A DNA stretch of 53,995 bases from the NCBI GenBank assembly GCA_902595725.1, contig CACJRJ010000007.1, positions 1 to 53,995 of the forward strand, in the 5' to 3' direction. The first letter of the stretch is position 1. The number at the start of each line of letters is the position of its first letter. Shown piece after piece: positions 47,212 through 53,995 of this stretch. Under the pieces are notes generated by a model, which was not told where the DNA came from, made no database searches, and was given only the letters and a program-made list of their open reading frames with translations. The translations under genes were made by a program, and so were the position numbers. This DNA comes from an uncultured Pelagibacteraceae bacterium (GTDB lineage: Bacteria > Pseudomonadota > Alphaproteobacteria > Pelagibacterales > Pelagibacteraceae).

Positions 47212-48609
47212 TTACAAGCTTTTAATTATATCTTCAGTCATTTTTTTTGCATCAGCAAATAACATTAAAGTATTATCGCGATAAAATAAATCATTGTCGA
47301 TTCCAGCATATCCAGGTGATAAACTCCTTTTTACAAATAAAACTGACTTCGATTTTTCTACATCTAATATGGGCATACCATAAATTGGGCTCTGTGGATC
47401 AGTTTTTGCGACTGGGTTTGTAACATCGTTTGCACCTATTACATAAGCTACATCACAATTAGCAAAATCGTTATTTATCTCTTCTAATTCAAATACTTCG
47501 TCATAAGAAACATTTGCTTCCGCCAATAAAACGTTCATATGTCCTGGCATTCTTCCTGCTACAGGGTGAATTGCATAAGTTACTTTGACTCCATTTTTCT
47601 TTAGAGCATCAACCATTTCTCTCAATGCATGTTGAGCTTGAGCGACTGCCATGCCATAACCAGGAACAATTATTACTGAAGATGCATTTTTCATTAAAAA
47701 GGCTGCATCGTCTGCATTACCACTTTTTACAGGTTTTTGCTCCTTTGAATGATTTGAAGAAGATTGATCTGTTGCACCCCAGCCTCCAAGAATTACATTA
47801 AAAAATGAACGGTTCATTCCTTTGCACATAATGTAGGATAAAATTGCACCTGAAGATCCAACTAACGCACCTGTAATTATCAAAGCGGTATTTTCTAAAG
47901 TAAAACCAATTCCTGCTGCAGCCCAACCAGAATATGAATTAAGCATCGAAATTACTACTGGCATATCAGCTCCACCTATTGGTATAATCAATAAAATACC
48001 TACTAAAAAAGAAATTATAATTATTGTCCAAAACCAAATATCAGCTTGGGTTTTGCATAAATAAAAAACTAAACCAACTAAAATTATACCTAATATTAAA
48101 TTTAAATAATGTTGACCAAAAAAAGTTATAGGAGAACCTGACATTATTCCTCTTAATTTTAAAAATGCTATAATAGATCCCGTAAATGTGATAGCTCCGA
48201 TTGCGGCACCTAAGGACATTTCAATTAAGCTCGCTACTTTAATATTTCCAGGTGAACCTAAACTAAATACTTCAGGATTAAGAAAAGCAGAAATTGCAAC
48301 AAAAACAGCTGCTAGACCAACTAAACTATGAAATCCAGCAACAAGTTCTGGCATTGCAGTCATAGGTATTTTAAATGCAATAAATGCACCAATTGATCCA
48401 CCAATAAGAAGTAAAACTAATAAATATAAAAATCCTGTTGAAAAATTTCCAACTGAAATAATTGTAACTCCAATGGCTATTGCCATTCCAATAATTCCAA
48501 ATAAATTTCCCTGTCTTGATGTTTCTGGTGATGAAAGTCCTCTTAGCGCTAATATGAACAAAACACCTGATATAAGATAAAATATTGCTAACAAATTTGA
48601 AGAGATCAT
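47212..48609 (-). CDS. pntB: NAD(P) transhydrogenase subunit beta
   Basis: PntB carries the NADP(H)-binding domain III and most of the proton channel. The 465-residue protein has about eight or nine membrane helices in the first 280 residues, with conserved GFHSLVGLAAVFVA, GSIIAFLKL and GGADMPVVISMLNSYSGWAAAGIGF, then the NADP domain with IVPGYGMAVAQAQHAL, HPVAGRMPGHMNVLLAEANV and GANDVTNPVA. It overlaps pntAB by 4 bases. Confidence 0.97.
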   Translation of the reverse strand: MISSNLLAIFYLISGVLFILALRGLSSPETSRQGNLFGIIGMAIAIGVTIISVGNFSTGFLYLLVLLLIGGSIGAFIAFKIPMTAMPELVAGFHSLVGLAAVFVAISAFLNPEVFSLGSPGNIKVASLIEMSLGAAIGAITFTGSIIAFLKLRGIMSGSPITFFGQHYLNLILGIILVGLVFYLCKTQADIWFWTIIIISFLVGILLIIPIGGADMPVVISMLNSYSGWAAAGIGFTLENTALIITGALVGSSGAILSYIMCKGMNRSFFNVILGGWGATDQSSSNHSKEQKPVKSGNADDAAFLMKNASSVIIVPGYGMAVAQAQHALREMVDALKKNGVKVTYAIHPVAGRMPGHMNVLLAEANVSYDEVFELEEINNDFANCDVAYVIGANDVTNPVAKTDPQSPIYGMPILDVEKSKSVLFVKRSLSPGYAGIDNDLFYRDNTLMLFADAKKMTEDIIKSL

Positions 48610-48917
48610 TTGATTTCTTTCTTTTTTTTCTTGTACATTGCTAACATTCTTTGCGTTACTAAAAATCCACCAAAAATATTTACTGCTGCTAAAATTATTG
48701 CCAAAAATCCAAATATATTTGCAGTATCGAAAATATTTTCTGTTTCACCAGCCAATGCTGCTATTATGGCTCCTACTATAATTACTGAGGAAATTGCATT
48801 TGTTACTGACATGAGGGGTGTATGTAATGACGGGGTAACGCTCCAAACTACGTAATAACCTATAAAAATTGAAAGTATAAAAATACTAAACCTAAATATA
48901 AATGGGTCTATCTCCAT
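48606..48917 (-). CDS. NAD(P) transhydrogenase subunit alpha, membrane part
   Basis: The 103-residue protein is the separately encoded membrane domain of the alpha subunit (PntAB in alphaproteobacteria). It has three or four helices and the motif VWSVTPSLHTPLMSVTNAISS near residue 25, typical of domain II, with LGFLVTQRMLAMYKKK at the C-terminus. It sits between pntAA (4 bases) and pntB (4-base overlap). Confidence 0.94.
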   Translation of the reverse strand: MEIDPFIFRFSIFILSIFIGYYVVWSVTPSLHTPLMSVTNAISSVIIVGAIIAALAGETENIFDTANIFGFLAIILAAVNIFGGFLVTQRMLAMYKKKKKEIK

Positions 48918-48921
48918 ATAA

Positions 48922-50010
48922 TTATTTAATTATTGTTTTTGCAATAATCTCATCCTCTAAGTTAATATTAATTTTTTTATTTTCTTTATCATATAAATTT
49001 GAAACAAAATTAAATACGTTTTTTGCATAAAGGTTAGATGATGAAGTCGGCAATTTATTTAAAATGTTTCTTTCACCCATAATTTTAATACCATTTTTTT
49101 CAATAATTTTATCAACCTCAGTAAAGGCAGCATTGCCACCTTGAACAGCAGCTAAATCATAAATTATAGATCCAGGCTGCATATTTTTTAACATGTTTTC
49201 TGTAATAATTAATGGGGCTTTTTTTCCTGGTATTAAAGCTGTACATATCACAATATCAATTTTTTTTAGAGTCTCGGCTAATAATTCTTCTTGTTTTTTT
49301 TTAAACTCTTCTGATGCTTCTTTAGCATAACCTCCTTCAGTTTCTAAGTTTTCAGCTCCTTCTACAGTTAAAAATTTTCCACCTAAGCTTTCCACTTGTT
49401 CTTTTGAAGTAATTCTTACATCTGTTGCAAAAACAATTGCCCCCATTCTTTTTGCGGTAGCTATTGCTTGTAGTCCGGCAACCCCGGCACCTACAACTAA
49501 AACCTTTGCTGCAGAAATAGTGCCTGCTGCTGTCATCATCATTGGTATAGCTTTTTCAAAAATTGAAAAAGATTCTAATACAGCTTTATATCCTGCTAAA
49601 TTAGCTTGAGAAGAAAGTATATCCATAGATTGTGCTCTTGTTATTCTAGGTAAAAGCTCTAAAGAAAATAGATTAACACCCTTTTTCGCTAAGCCCTCAA
49701 GTTTACTTTTATTTTCATATAGATTTAAAACCCCTATTAGAGTTTGTTTAGATTTTAAAAAAGTAGCTTTATTATCATCCAGTAAACTCATTTGAATAAT
49801 AATATCTGAATTTTCAACTAATTTTTTATCATCACTTATAAATTTAACTCCAAGTTCCGTATATTCTTTTTCTTCAAAACCTAAATGTTTTCCATAATTT
49901 TCACTTAAATTAATTTCAAATCCTAGATTTATATATTTTTTTGCAATTTCTGGAGTAATAGATACTCTTTTTTCTATGTCTTTATTTTCTGATATAGAAC
50001 CTATTATCAT
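48922..50010 (-). CDS. NAD(P) transhydrogenase subunit alpha, NAD-binding part
   Basis: This is the soluble NAD(H)-binding domain I (PntAA). The 362-residue protein shows ENKDIEKRVSITPEIAKKY, FSLELLPRITRAQSMDILSSQ, the dinucleotide fold VLVVGAGVAGLQAIATAKRMGA, and VICTALIPGKKAPLIIT. The split alpha subunit (AA plus AB) is normal for alphaproteobacteria. rpmJ ends 14 bases upstream, so the operon may read from the 5S promoter or have its own start within that region. Confidence 0.96.
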   Translation of the reverse strand: MIIGSISENKDIEKRVSITPEIAKKYINLGFEINLSENYGKHLGFEEKEYTELGVKFISDDKKLVENSDIIIQMSLLDDNKATFLKSKQTLIGVLNLYENKSKLEGLAKKGVNLFSLELLPRITRAQSMDILSSQANLAGYKAVLESFSIFEKAIPMMMTAAGTISAAKVLVVGAGVAGLQAIATAKRMGAIVFATDVRITSKEQVESLGGKFLTVEGAENLETEGGYAKEASEEFKKKQEELLAETLKKIDIVICTALIPGKKAPLIITENMLKNMQPGSIIYDLAAVQGGNAAFTEVDKIIEKNGIKIMGERNILNKLPTSSSNLYAKNVFNFVSNLYDKENKKININLEDEIIAKTIIK

Positions 50011-50024
50011 AAAATTATAAAGAC

Positions 50025-50150
50025 TTACTTTTGTCTTGCTTTAAATTTCGGGTTTTTTTTATTTATAATATAAACTCTTCCTCTTCTTCTTACTAATTTT
50101 GAATTGAGGTCTCTTTTTTTTAAAGATTTTAATGAGCTTGCTATTTTCAT
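50025..50150 (-). CDS. rpmJ: 50S ribosomal protein L36
   Basis: A 41-codon frame encodes [19 protein letters not shown] followed by [20 protein letters not shown], the alphaproteobacterial L36 pattern. The length is right and the zinc-ligand cysteines are absent, as in the C-minus type. The ATG lies 11 bases downstream of the 5S rRNA 3' end, with no Shine-Dalgarno between, so it may be cotranscribed with 5S. Confidence 0.95.
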   Translation of the reverse strand: MKIASSLKSLKKRDLNSKLVRRRGRVYIINKKNPKFKARQK

Positions 50151-50161
50151 AATTTTTTATA

Positions 50162-50277
50162 GCCTGGCAACGTCCTACTCTCCCATGTCTTAAGACAAAG
50201 TACCATTGGCGCTGAAGGGCTTGACTTCCGAGTTCGGAATGGAATCGGGTATTACACCTTCGCAATAATCACCAGGC
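50162..50277 (-). rRNA. rrf: 5S ribosomal RNA
   Basis: The minus strand gives a 116-base 5S rRNA. The terminal stem is formed by GCCTGGTG at the 5' end and the complementary end CCAGGC at the 3' end; internal conserved blocks are CCCGATTCCATTCCGAACTCGG and CGCCAATGGTACT (both shown in part), and GGGAGAGTAGG near the 3' end. No 23S or 16S lies upstream within the 3.7 kb visible; surface-polysaccharide genes lie there instead. Confidence 0.96.
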
Positions 50278-50283
50278 ATAAGA

Positions 50284-50311
50284 TGTATAAACAAAAATAT
50301 TAATTTGTAAA
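50284..50311 (-). promoter_or_regulatory. Sigma-70-type promoter of the isolated 5S rRNA
   Basis: On the minus strand, a -35 TTTACA (50311-50306) is followed by a 16-base spacer and a -10 TATACA (50289-50284). The predicted start, 6-7 bases downstream, falls on the 5' end of the mature 5S at 50277. This would let 5S be transcribed independently of the distant 16S-23S genes. It is a prediction from matches to consensus and position. Confidence 0.65.
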
Positions 50312-50330
50312 CGTTAATTATTAAAAAATA

Positions 50331-51215
50331 TTACCTAATCTTATACTTTATTACGTTATTTATATAATCCTTTAATTGAATCTCACCATAATACTTATGA
50401 ACTTTATTTGACAAGTTCATATTTGTTAAAGCTGAGGCGTACCTTTCTCCTCGTCTCTTGGGAAGATATTTTATTTTGGATCTAAATAATTTTGCAACTT
50501 CATCGATTGAATAAGATTTTTTATTTGAAATACTATAGTGCCTACATTTATTTTTTTTCCAAGCTAAATAGCATATTTTAACAGTATCTAAAATATGTGT
50601 AAATCTTCTGGATTGAGAGCCTGGTTTTACAATTGTAAGAGGCTTGTTTTGTTTAAATTGTTCCTCAAATATTCCTATAACTGTTGCCATGCTTCCTTTG
50701 CAAATTTGCATCGGTCCATAAACGTTATAAAAATAAATTATTTCAAATTTTAAATTAAACCATTTTTTTAAATTTTCTAAAAGTTCTAGATTTTTTGCTT
50801 TTGTAAAAGAATATGGAGATAAATTTTTATCATTACCTTTGTTTCCCAAAGATGCTGATGTTGCTGAATAAATAAGTTTAATATTGTTAGATAAACAAAA
50901 ATTAAATACTTCATGAGTTCCTACAGAATTGGATTCCAAACATTCTTCCATTTTTAAAAAACTTTGATAAATTCTTGAAAATTCACCAAAATGAAAAATT
51001 GCATTTATTTTTTTTGGCTCTTTTAGTACTTTGCTTATTAACTTGGTGCTTGAATTTAAATAATTGATTCTTTTACTTTTAATATGATTTTTTTTTGAAC
51101 CAGAGCTATAATTATCTATACTAATAATTTTATATTTTGTTTTGTCTAGTAATAATTGAATTAAGTTAGAACCAACAAAACCAGCCCCACCAGTAACTAC
51201 TATATATTTTTTCAT
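50331..51215 (-). CDS. NAD-dependent nucleotide-sugar epimerase (GalE/short-chain type)
   Basis: The 294-residue extended SDR protein has the NAD motif TGGAGFVGSN at residues 8-17, the acidic residue and following loop in SIDNYSSGS, the catalytic Ser in SATSAS and YxxxK as Tyr135/Lys139 (SPYSFTKAK), then FYNVYGP and the substrate part SQSRRFTHILDTV. It is about 40 residues shorter than GalE. A UDP-hexose or UDP-uronate 4-epimerase is most likely; the substrate is not proven. It overlaps the upstream membrane protein by 4 bases. Confidence 0.85.
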   Translation of the reverse strand: MKKYIVVTGGAGFVGSNLIQLLLDKTKYKIISIDNYSSGSKKNHIKSKRINYLNSSTKLISKVLKEPKKINAIFHFGEFSRIYQSFLKMEECLESNSVGTHEVFNFCLSNNIKLIYSATSASLGNKGNDKNLSPYSFTKAKNLELLENLKKWFNLKFEIIYFYNVYGPMQICKGSMATVIGIFEEQFKQNKPLTIVKPGSQSRRFTHILDTVKICYLAWKKNKCRHYSISNKKSYSIDEVAKLFRSKIKYLPKRRGERYASALTNMNLSNKVHKYYGEIQLKDYINNVIKYKIR

Positions 51216-52858
51216 TTTTTTGTATCGAGAGATTTAAGTAATTCCTTGTTAATAATCAATATTTTTTTATTTTGATGATTATCGTTATGTTTCATAAGTT
51301 CTTTTAATTTTTTATCATAAACAAATGAACTTTTGTTTAAAGAATAAAATGGATACTGTATAGGATTATATTCATATTTTTTATTTTCATCTATAATTCT
51401 TAAAATATTTTTTGCCGAAAAAAATGCAAAAGATATTAAAACTAAAATACTTAACTTTTTATCTAAATTATTTAATGTAGAATTTTTTGCTAGATAAAAA
51501 GAGGAAGGAACAAACAGTAATAATGCAATAATTGTATATCCTCCATATCTTAAAGATGGGTGATTAAAAAACCACTCTACAAATAATACAACTATCAAAA
51601 ATAAAAATAAACTTATATCGATGTTTATTTTTCTTTTTTGTTTACCATAAAAAACTGAAATCATTATAACTGAAATTAATATTAGAACTAAAATAAAATC
51701 AGAAACTTTATTAAAAAAATAATTCGAAAACCAATTACTTACCCAATTAAAATTTTGAGTATAAATCAAAGGATTATCTACTCTATAATTTGGAGTCGCC
51801 CCGGCCTTTGACCATAATTCATACCATAATTGCATATTTACAACTTCTTCCTTGTTAATCGTCCAGGATAAATTTTCAAAACAAGTAAATGCGGCAGGAT
51901 AAATAAAACACCCAGTATTTAAAAAACTGGTTATTAATATTAGTAGTATACCCAAAACAAATAGCAGAGTTATTTTGTTGGTTAGAATTTTTTTTACAAC
52001 CAAAAAATCTTTAATAATAAATTTGTTTTTATATAGAAAAAATAAAAGAAAAATTAAATATATTAAATAAAAACTTTTAAGAGAAATTATCAAGAATAAA
52101 AGTATTAATATTTCTTCGTAATTTTTTTTAAAGTATTTATAATCTTGAAACTTATTACTAGTGTTTTCTAAAAATATTATAGATAACAATAATATTAATA
52201 TTAAAGCAGACCTGTCAGTTCCATGCTCAGCTATTCTGGTGAATACGGTATTCACAAAAATAAAAGAAAAAAGAGAAAGAAATATAATAAAAAGGTTTTT
52301 ATTTATTTTTTTTTTATAAAAAATTTTTTCTAAAAGATAAATATTTGAAAAGGCCATAAAATATATTGCACCACTATGCATCATGAAATATTTAATTTTA
52401 GGAAGATAAAATAAAGAATTTAAATAAAAAATCGATGAAGGTGTTCTAAAGCCATGTTCTAAATGACCTATGCCTATTATTTTTGTGAAATTTACTAGCG
52501 AGAGTGTATATCCAAAATGATAATAGAAAAAATCATCATGATTTTTTTCTAATAAAATTCCTAAAAATAAAATGATTGAAGATAAAATTATATAAAAATT
52601 ATTTATTTTAATTGTCTTTTTATAATTATAGAAAAATAATAAAACACCAATTATTAAAATGACTAAATTGTGAATTAAATTATGTGGAGTTAAAAAATTT
52701 GTAAAATAGGATAAAATTATTAAAATAAATAATCCTTTTAAACCTAAAAAACCTAAAGATATTGAATTTTTTTCCTTAGAATCGATTAATGAACCATAAC
52801 CAATAATTGAAATTAAAATTGAAAAATAGAAAGTAAAAAAAAATAAAATATTAAACAT
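51212..52858 (-). CDS. Polytopic membrane protein of surface-polysaccharide region (LIC_10190-like)
   Basis: The 548-residue protein has about 12-13 predicted membrane helices over residues 1-480, starting with NILFFFTFYFSILISIIGYGSLI, and a short soluble tail. A loop near residues 315-360 carries CFIYPAAFTCF with two cysteines and LSWTINKEEV. Similar proteins of the LIC_10190 type lie in surface-polysaccharide clusters; I suggest that group with low to moderate confidence. It may be a membrane glycosyltransferase or polymerase-like factor. It lies between epimerase and dehydratase genes. Confidence 0.55.
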   Translation of the reverse strand: MFNILFFFTFYFSILISIIGYGSLIDSKEKNSISLGFLGLKGLFILIILSYFTNFLTPHNLIHNLVILIIGVLLFFYNYKKTIKINNFYIILSSIILFLGILLEKNHDDFFYYHFGYTLSLVNFTKIIGIGHLEHGFRTPSSIFYLNSLFYLPKIKYFMMHSGAIYFMAFSNIYLLEKIFYKKKINKNLFIIFLSLFSFIFVNTVFTRIAEHGTDRSALILILLLSIIFLENTSNKFQDYKYFKKNYEEILILLFLIISLKSFYLIYLIFLLFFLYKNKFIIKDFLVVKKILTNKITLLFVLGILLILITSFLNTGCFIYPAAFTCFENLSWTINKEEVVNMQLWYELWSKAGATPNYRVDNPLIYTQNFNWVSNWFSNYFFNKVSDFILVLILISVIMISVFYGKQKRKINIDISLFLFLIVVLFVEWFFNHPSLRYGGYTIIALLLFVPSSFYLAKNSTLNNLDKKLSILVLISFAFFSAKNILRIIDENKKYEYNPIQYPFYSLNKSSFVYDKKLKELMKHNDNHQNKKILIINKELLKSLDTKK

Positions 52859-52874
52859 TCAGTAACAATTTTAA

Positions 52875-53995
52875 TTAAATTTTATCAATCATAAAAAAGT
52901 TATCATGTATAAAATTTAATTGTTTGTAAGATATTTTTTTCGTGTGAAGACCAATTATAAAACCTAAATCTTGGATTATTTGTGCATTTTCAAATTTCTC
53001 ATTTTTTGGATTTAAATTATATAGTTTTGAAGCAGGTTGATTATTAAAAGATCCGCTGATAATAGGTCTTGTTTCAATGCCTGCCTGATCTAAAAAGTTA
53101 ATAAATTTTTTCTTTTTAAATTTATATTTATTAGAAAGTAAAATTGGTAATCCCATCCAGCTAGGACTAATATTTTTTGCAGGATATATGAAATCAAATT
53201 GATTATTCCATAATTTAGATTTTTTTATTTTATTTATAATTAATTTTCTATTTATCTCTCGATTTCTTTTCAAGTTATCTAATCTTTTAAATTGATTATT
53301 GGCGATTGCAGCTTGAATATCTGTTGGACGTAAATTAAATCCTGAATTAATAAATATATACCTGGGATCGAGCTTTGGATTTTTTTTGGCATACATATTA
53401 TATTTATTGAGGTTTCTTTTATAAAATCTTGTTCCACCTAACCAGCCATGGGATCTTAACGCAAAAAGTATTTCATAATCTTCCTTTGTTTTGCAAACAA
53501 TCATGCCTCCTTCTCCGGATGTTATCTGGTGTGAATAATAAAATGAAAAAGTTCCAAAATCTCCAAAACTGCCTAAATATTTGTTATTTAACTTTGAACC
53601 TAATGACTCACAGTTATCTTCAATAATTATAAGTTTATGTTTTTTTGCTATTTTTTTTATTTCAAAAAGATCAGAACTATTTCCTAAAACATTAATTAAC
53701 ATTATAGCTTTTGTTTTTTTAGAAATTTTTTTTTTCATATCCTGAATATTTATATTTAAAGTTTTTAGATCTATATCAACAAATTTTGGTTTTAAACCAA
53801 ATTGTACTAAAGGCCAAAGAGAGGTTGACCAACATAATACTGGGATTAAAACTTCGTCATTCATTTTTAATCTATTTTTTCTCAATAAATTTCCGGCAGC
53901 AAACACTGCCAACAGATTTGCTGAGGATCCTGAATTAACCATTAAAGCATGGGATACACCTAATTTTTTTGCAAATGAATTTTCAAAATTTCTTG
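52875..53995 (-). CDS. DegT/DnrJ-fold sugar 3-dehydratase, ColD-like (5' truncated by window edge)
   Basis: The protein has the DegT/DnrJ/EryC1/StrS PLP fold: NSGSSANLLAVFAAG, EDNCESLGS, FSFYYSHQITSGEGG, RSHGW, FNLRPTDIQAAIANNQ. The frame is open to the window edge, upstream of the first ATG (53942), so the N-terminus is missing. At the PLP-lysine position there is His (codon 53531-53529). That substitution marks the 3-dehydratases of 3,6-dideoxysugar pathways (ColD, E1/RfbH) rather than aminotransferases. The Fe-S cysteines of E1 are absent and RSHGW plus GFNLRP resemble ColD. Substrate is inferred. Confidence 0.85.
   Translation of the reverse strand, partial: RNFENSFAKKLGVSHALMVNSGSSANLLAVFAAGNLLRKNRLKMNDEVLIPVLCWSTSLWPLVQFGLKPKFVDIDLKTLNINIQDMKKKISKKTKAIMLINVLGNSSDLFEIKKIAKKHKLIIIEDNCESLGSKLNNKYLGSFGDFGTFSFYYSHQITSGEGGMIVCKTKEDYEILFALRSHGWLGGTRFYKRNLNKYNMYAKKNPKLDPRYIFINSGFNLRPTDIQAAIANNQFKRLDNLKRNREINRKLIINKIKKSKLWNNQFDFIYPAKNISPSWMGLPILLSNKYKFKKKKFINFLDQAGIETRPIISGSFNNQPASKLYNLNPKNEKFENAQIIQDLGFIIGLHTKKISYKQLNFIHDNFFMIDKI

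Noticed and set aside
48606..50010. Split PntA as a broken gene or frameshift
   Set aside because: Separate PntAA and PntAB subunits are normal in alphaproteobacteria; both have complete ends and a 4-base spacer.
50059..50265. 68-codon minus-strand ORF across the 5S rRNA
   Set aside because: Its first two thirds are a translation of 5S rRNA and the rest is an out-of-frame reading of rpmJ. The real features are 5S at 50162-50277 and rpmJ at 50025-50150.
1..53995. CRISPR arrays, insertion sequences or prophage
   Set aside because: No regularly spaced repeats, transposases, integrases or phage structural genes were seen; the phage-type RuvC-like gene is a single gene in a core locus.

Overview
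The window is a piece of a very A+T-rich, tightly packed alphaproteobacterial chromosome that looks like the SAR11 clade (Pelagibacterales). The evidence is the strong Lys/Asn/Ile bias of the proteins, near-zero spacing between genes (no gap above about 110 bases), alphaproteobacterial gene order (yebC - ruvC position - tolQRAB - pal - cpoB - tilS - ftsH - folP - glmM, and tkt - coiled-coil gene - zapA - ygfA), and a 5S rRNA gene standing alone beside a surface-polysaccharide region. The last point matches the known SAR11 arrangement in which hypervariable region HVR2 separates 16S-23S from 5S.

Layout. 1-1462 (+): end of nadA, then nadC (NAD synthesis). 1469-7874 (-): ppdK, glyS, glyQ and a cytosolic S49 peptidase. 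7984-13747: interleaved genes on both strands for isoprenoids (ispB, dxs, ispA), pdxH, aroC and xseB. 13768-18234 (+): threonylcarbamoyl-AMP synthase, a two-gene ABC exporter, rluD and the heat-shock sigma factor rpoH, with tRNA-Arg(UCG) antisense between them. 18231-33996 (-): an unbroken run of minus-strand genes (purA, thiD, glmM, folP, ftsH, tilS, the Tol-Pal envelope cluster, a phage-type RuvC-like nuclease, yebC, a YmdB-like phosphodiesterase, ygfA, zapA and a coiled-coil partner). 34050-42306 (+): tkt, gap, pgk, class I aldolase, thiE, efp, suhB, rpmE, trcR, rpsU and initiator tRNA. 42331-46515: a small accessory cassette of surface-glycan type genes (glycosyltransferase, two methyltransferases, a large membrane protein). 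46516-50277 (-): transaldolase, the three-gene proton-translocating transhydrogenase, rpmJ and 5S rRNA. 50331-53995 (-): surface-polysaccharide genes (nucleotide-sugar epimerase, polytopic membrane protein, ColD-like deoxysugar dehydratase cut by the window edge).

The genes form a mostly core chromosome: central carbon metabolism with PPDK, class I aldolase and a GAPDH whose cofactor site suggests NADP use, plus a transhydrogenase that balances NADH and NADPH; cell-envelope maintenance (Tol-Pal, FtsH, GlmM, isoprenoids); and translation factors. Variable surface chemistry is confined to two places, one beside tRNA-fMet and one beside 5S rRNA.

The most notable points are the 5S rRNA with its own promoter feeding rpmJ, an apparent AUU start codon on rpsU next to the initiator tRNA gene, a phage-type RuvC at the chromosomal ruvC locus without ruvAB beside it, and a PLP-fold dehydratase with His in place of the catalytic Lys at the edge of the polysaccharide island. 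No CRISPR array, insertion sequence, prophage or canonical riboswitch was seen.
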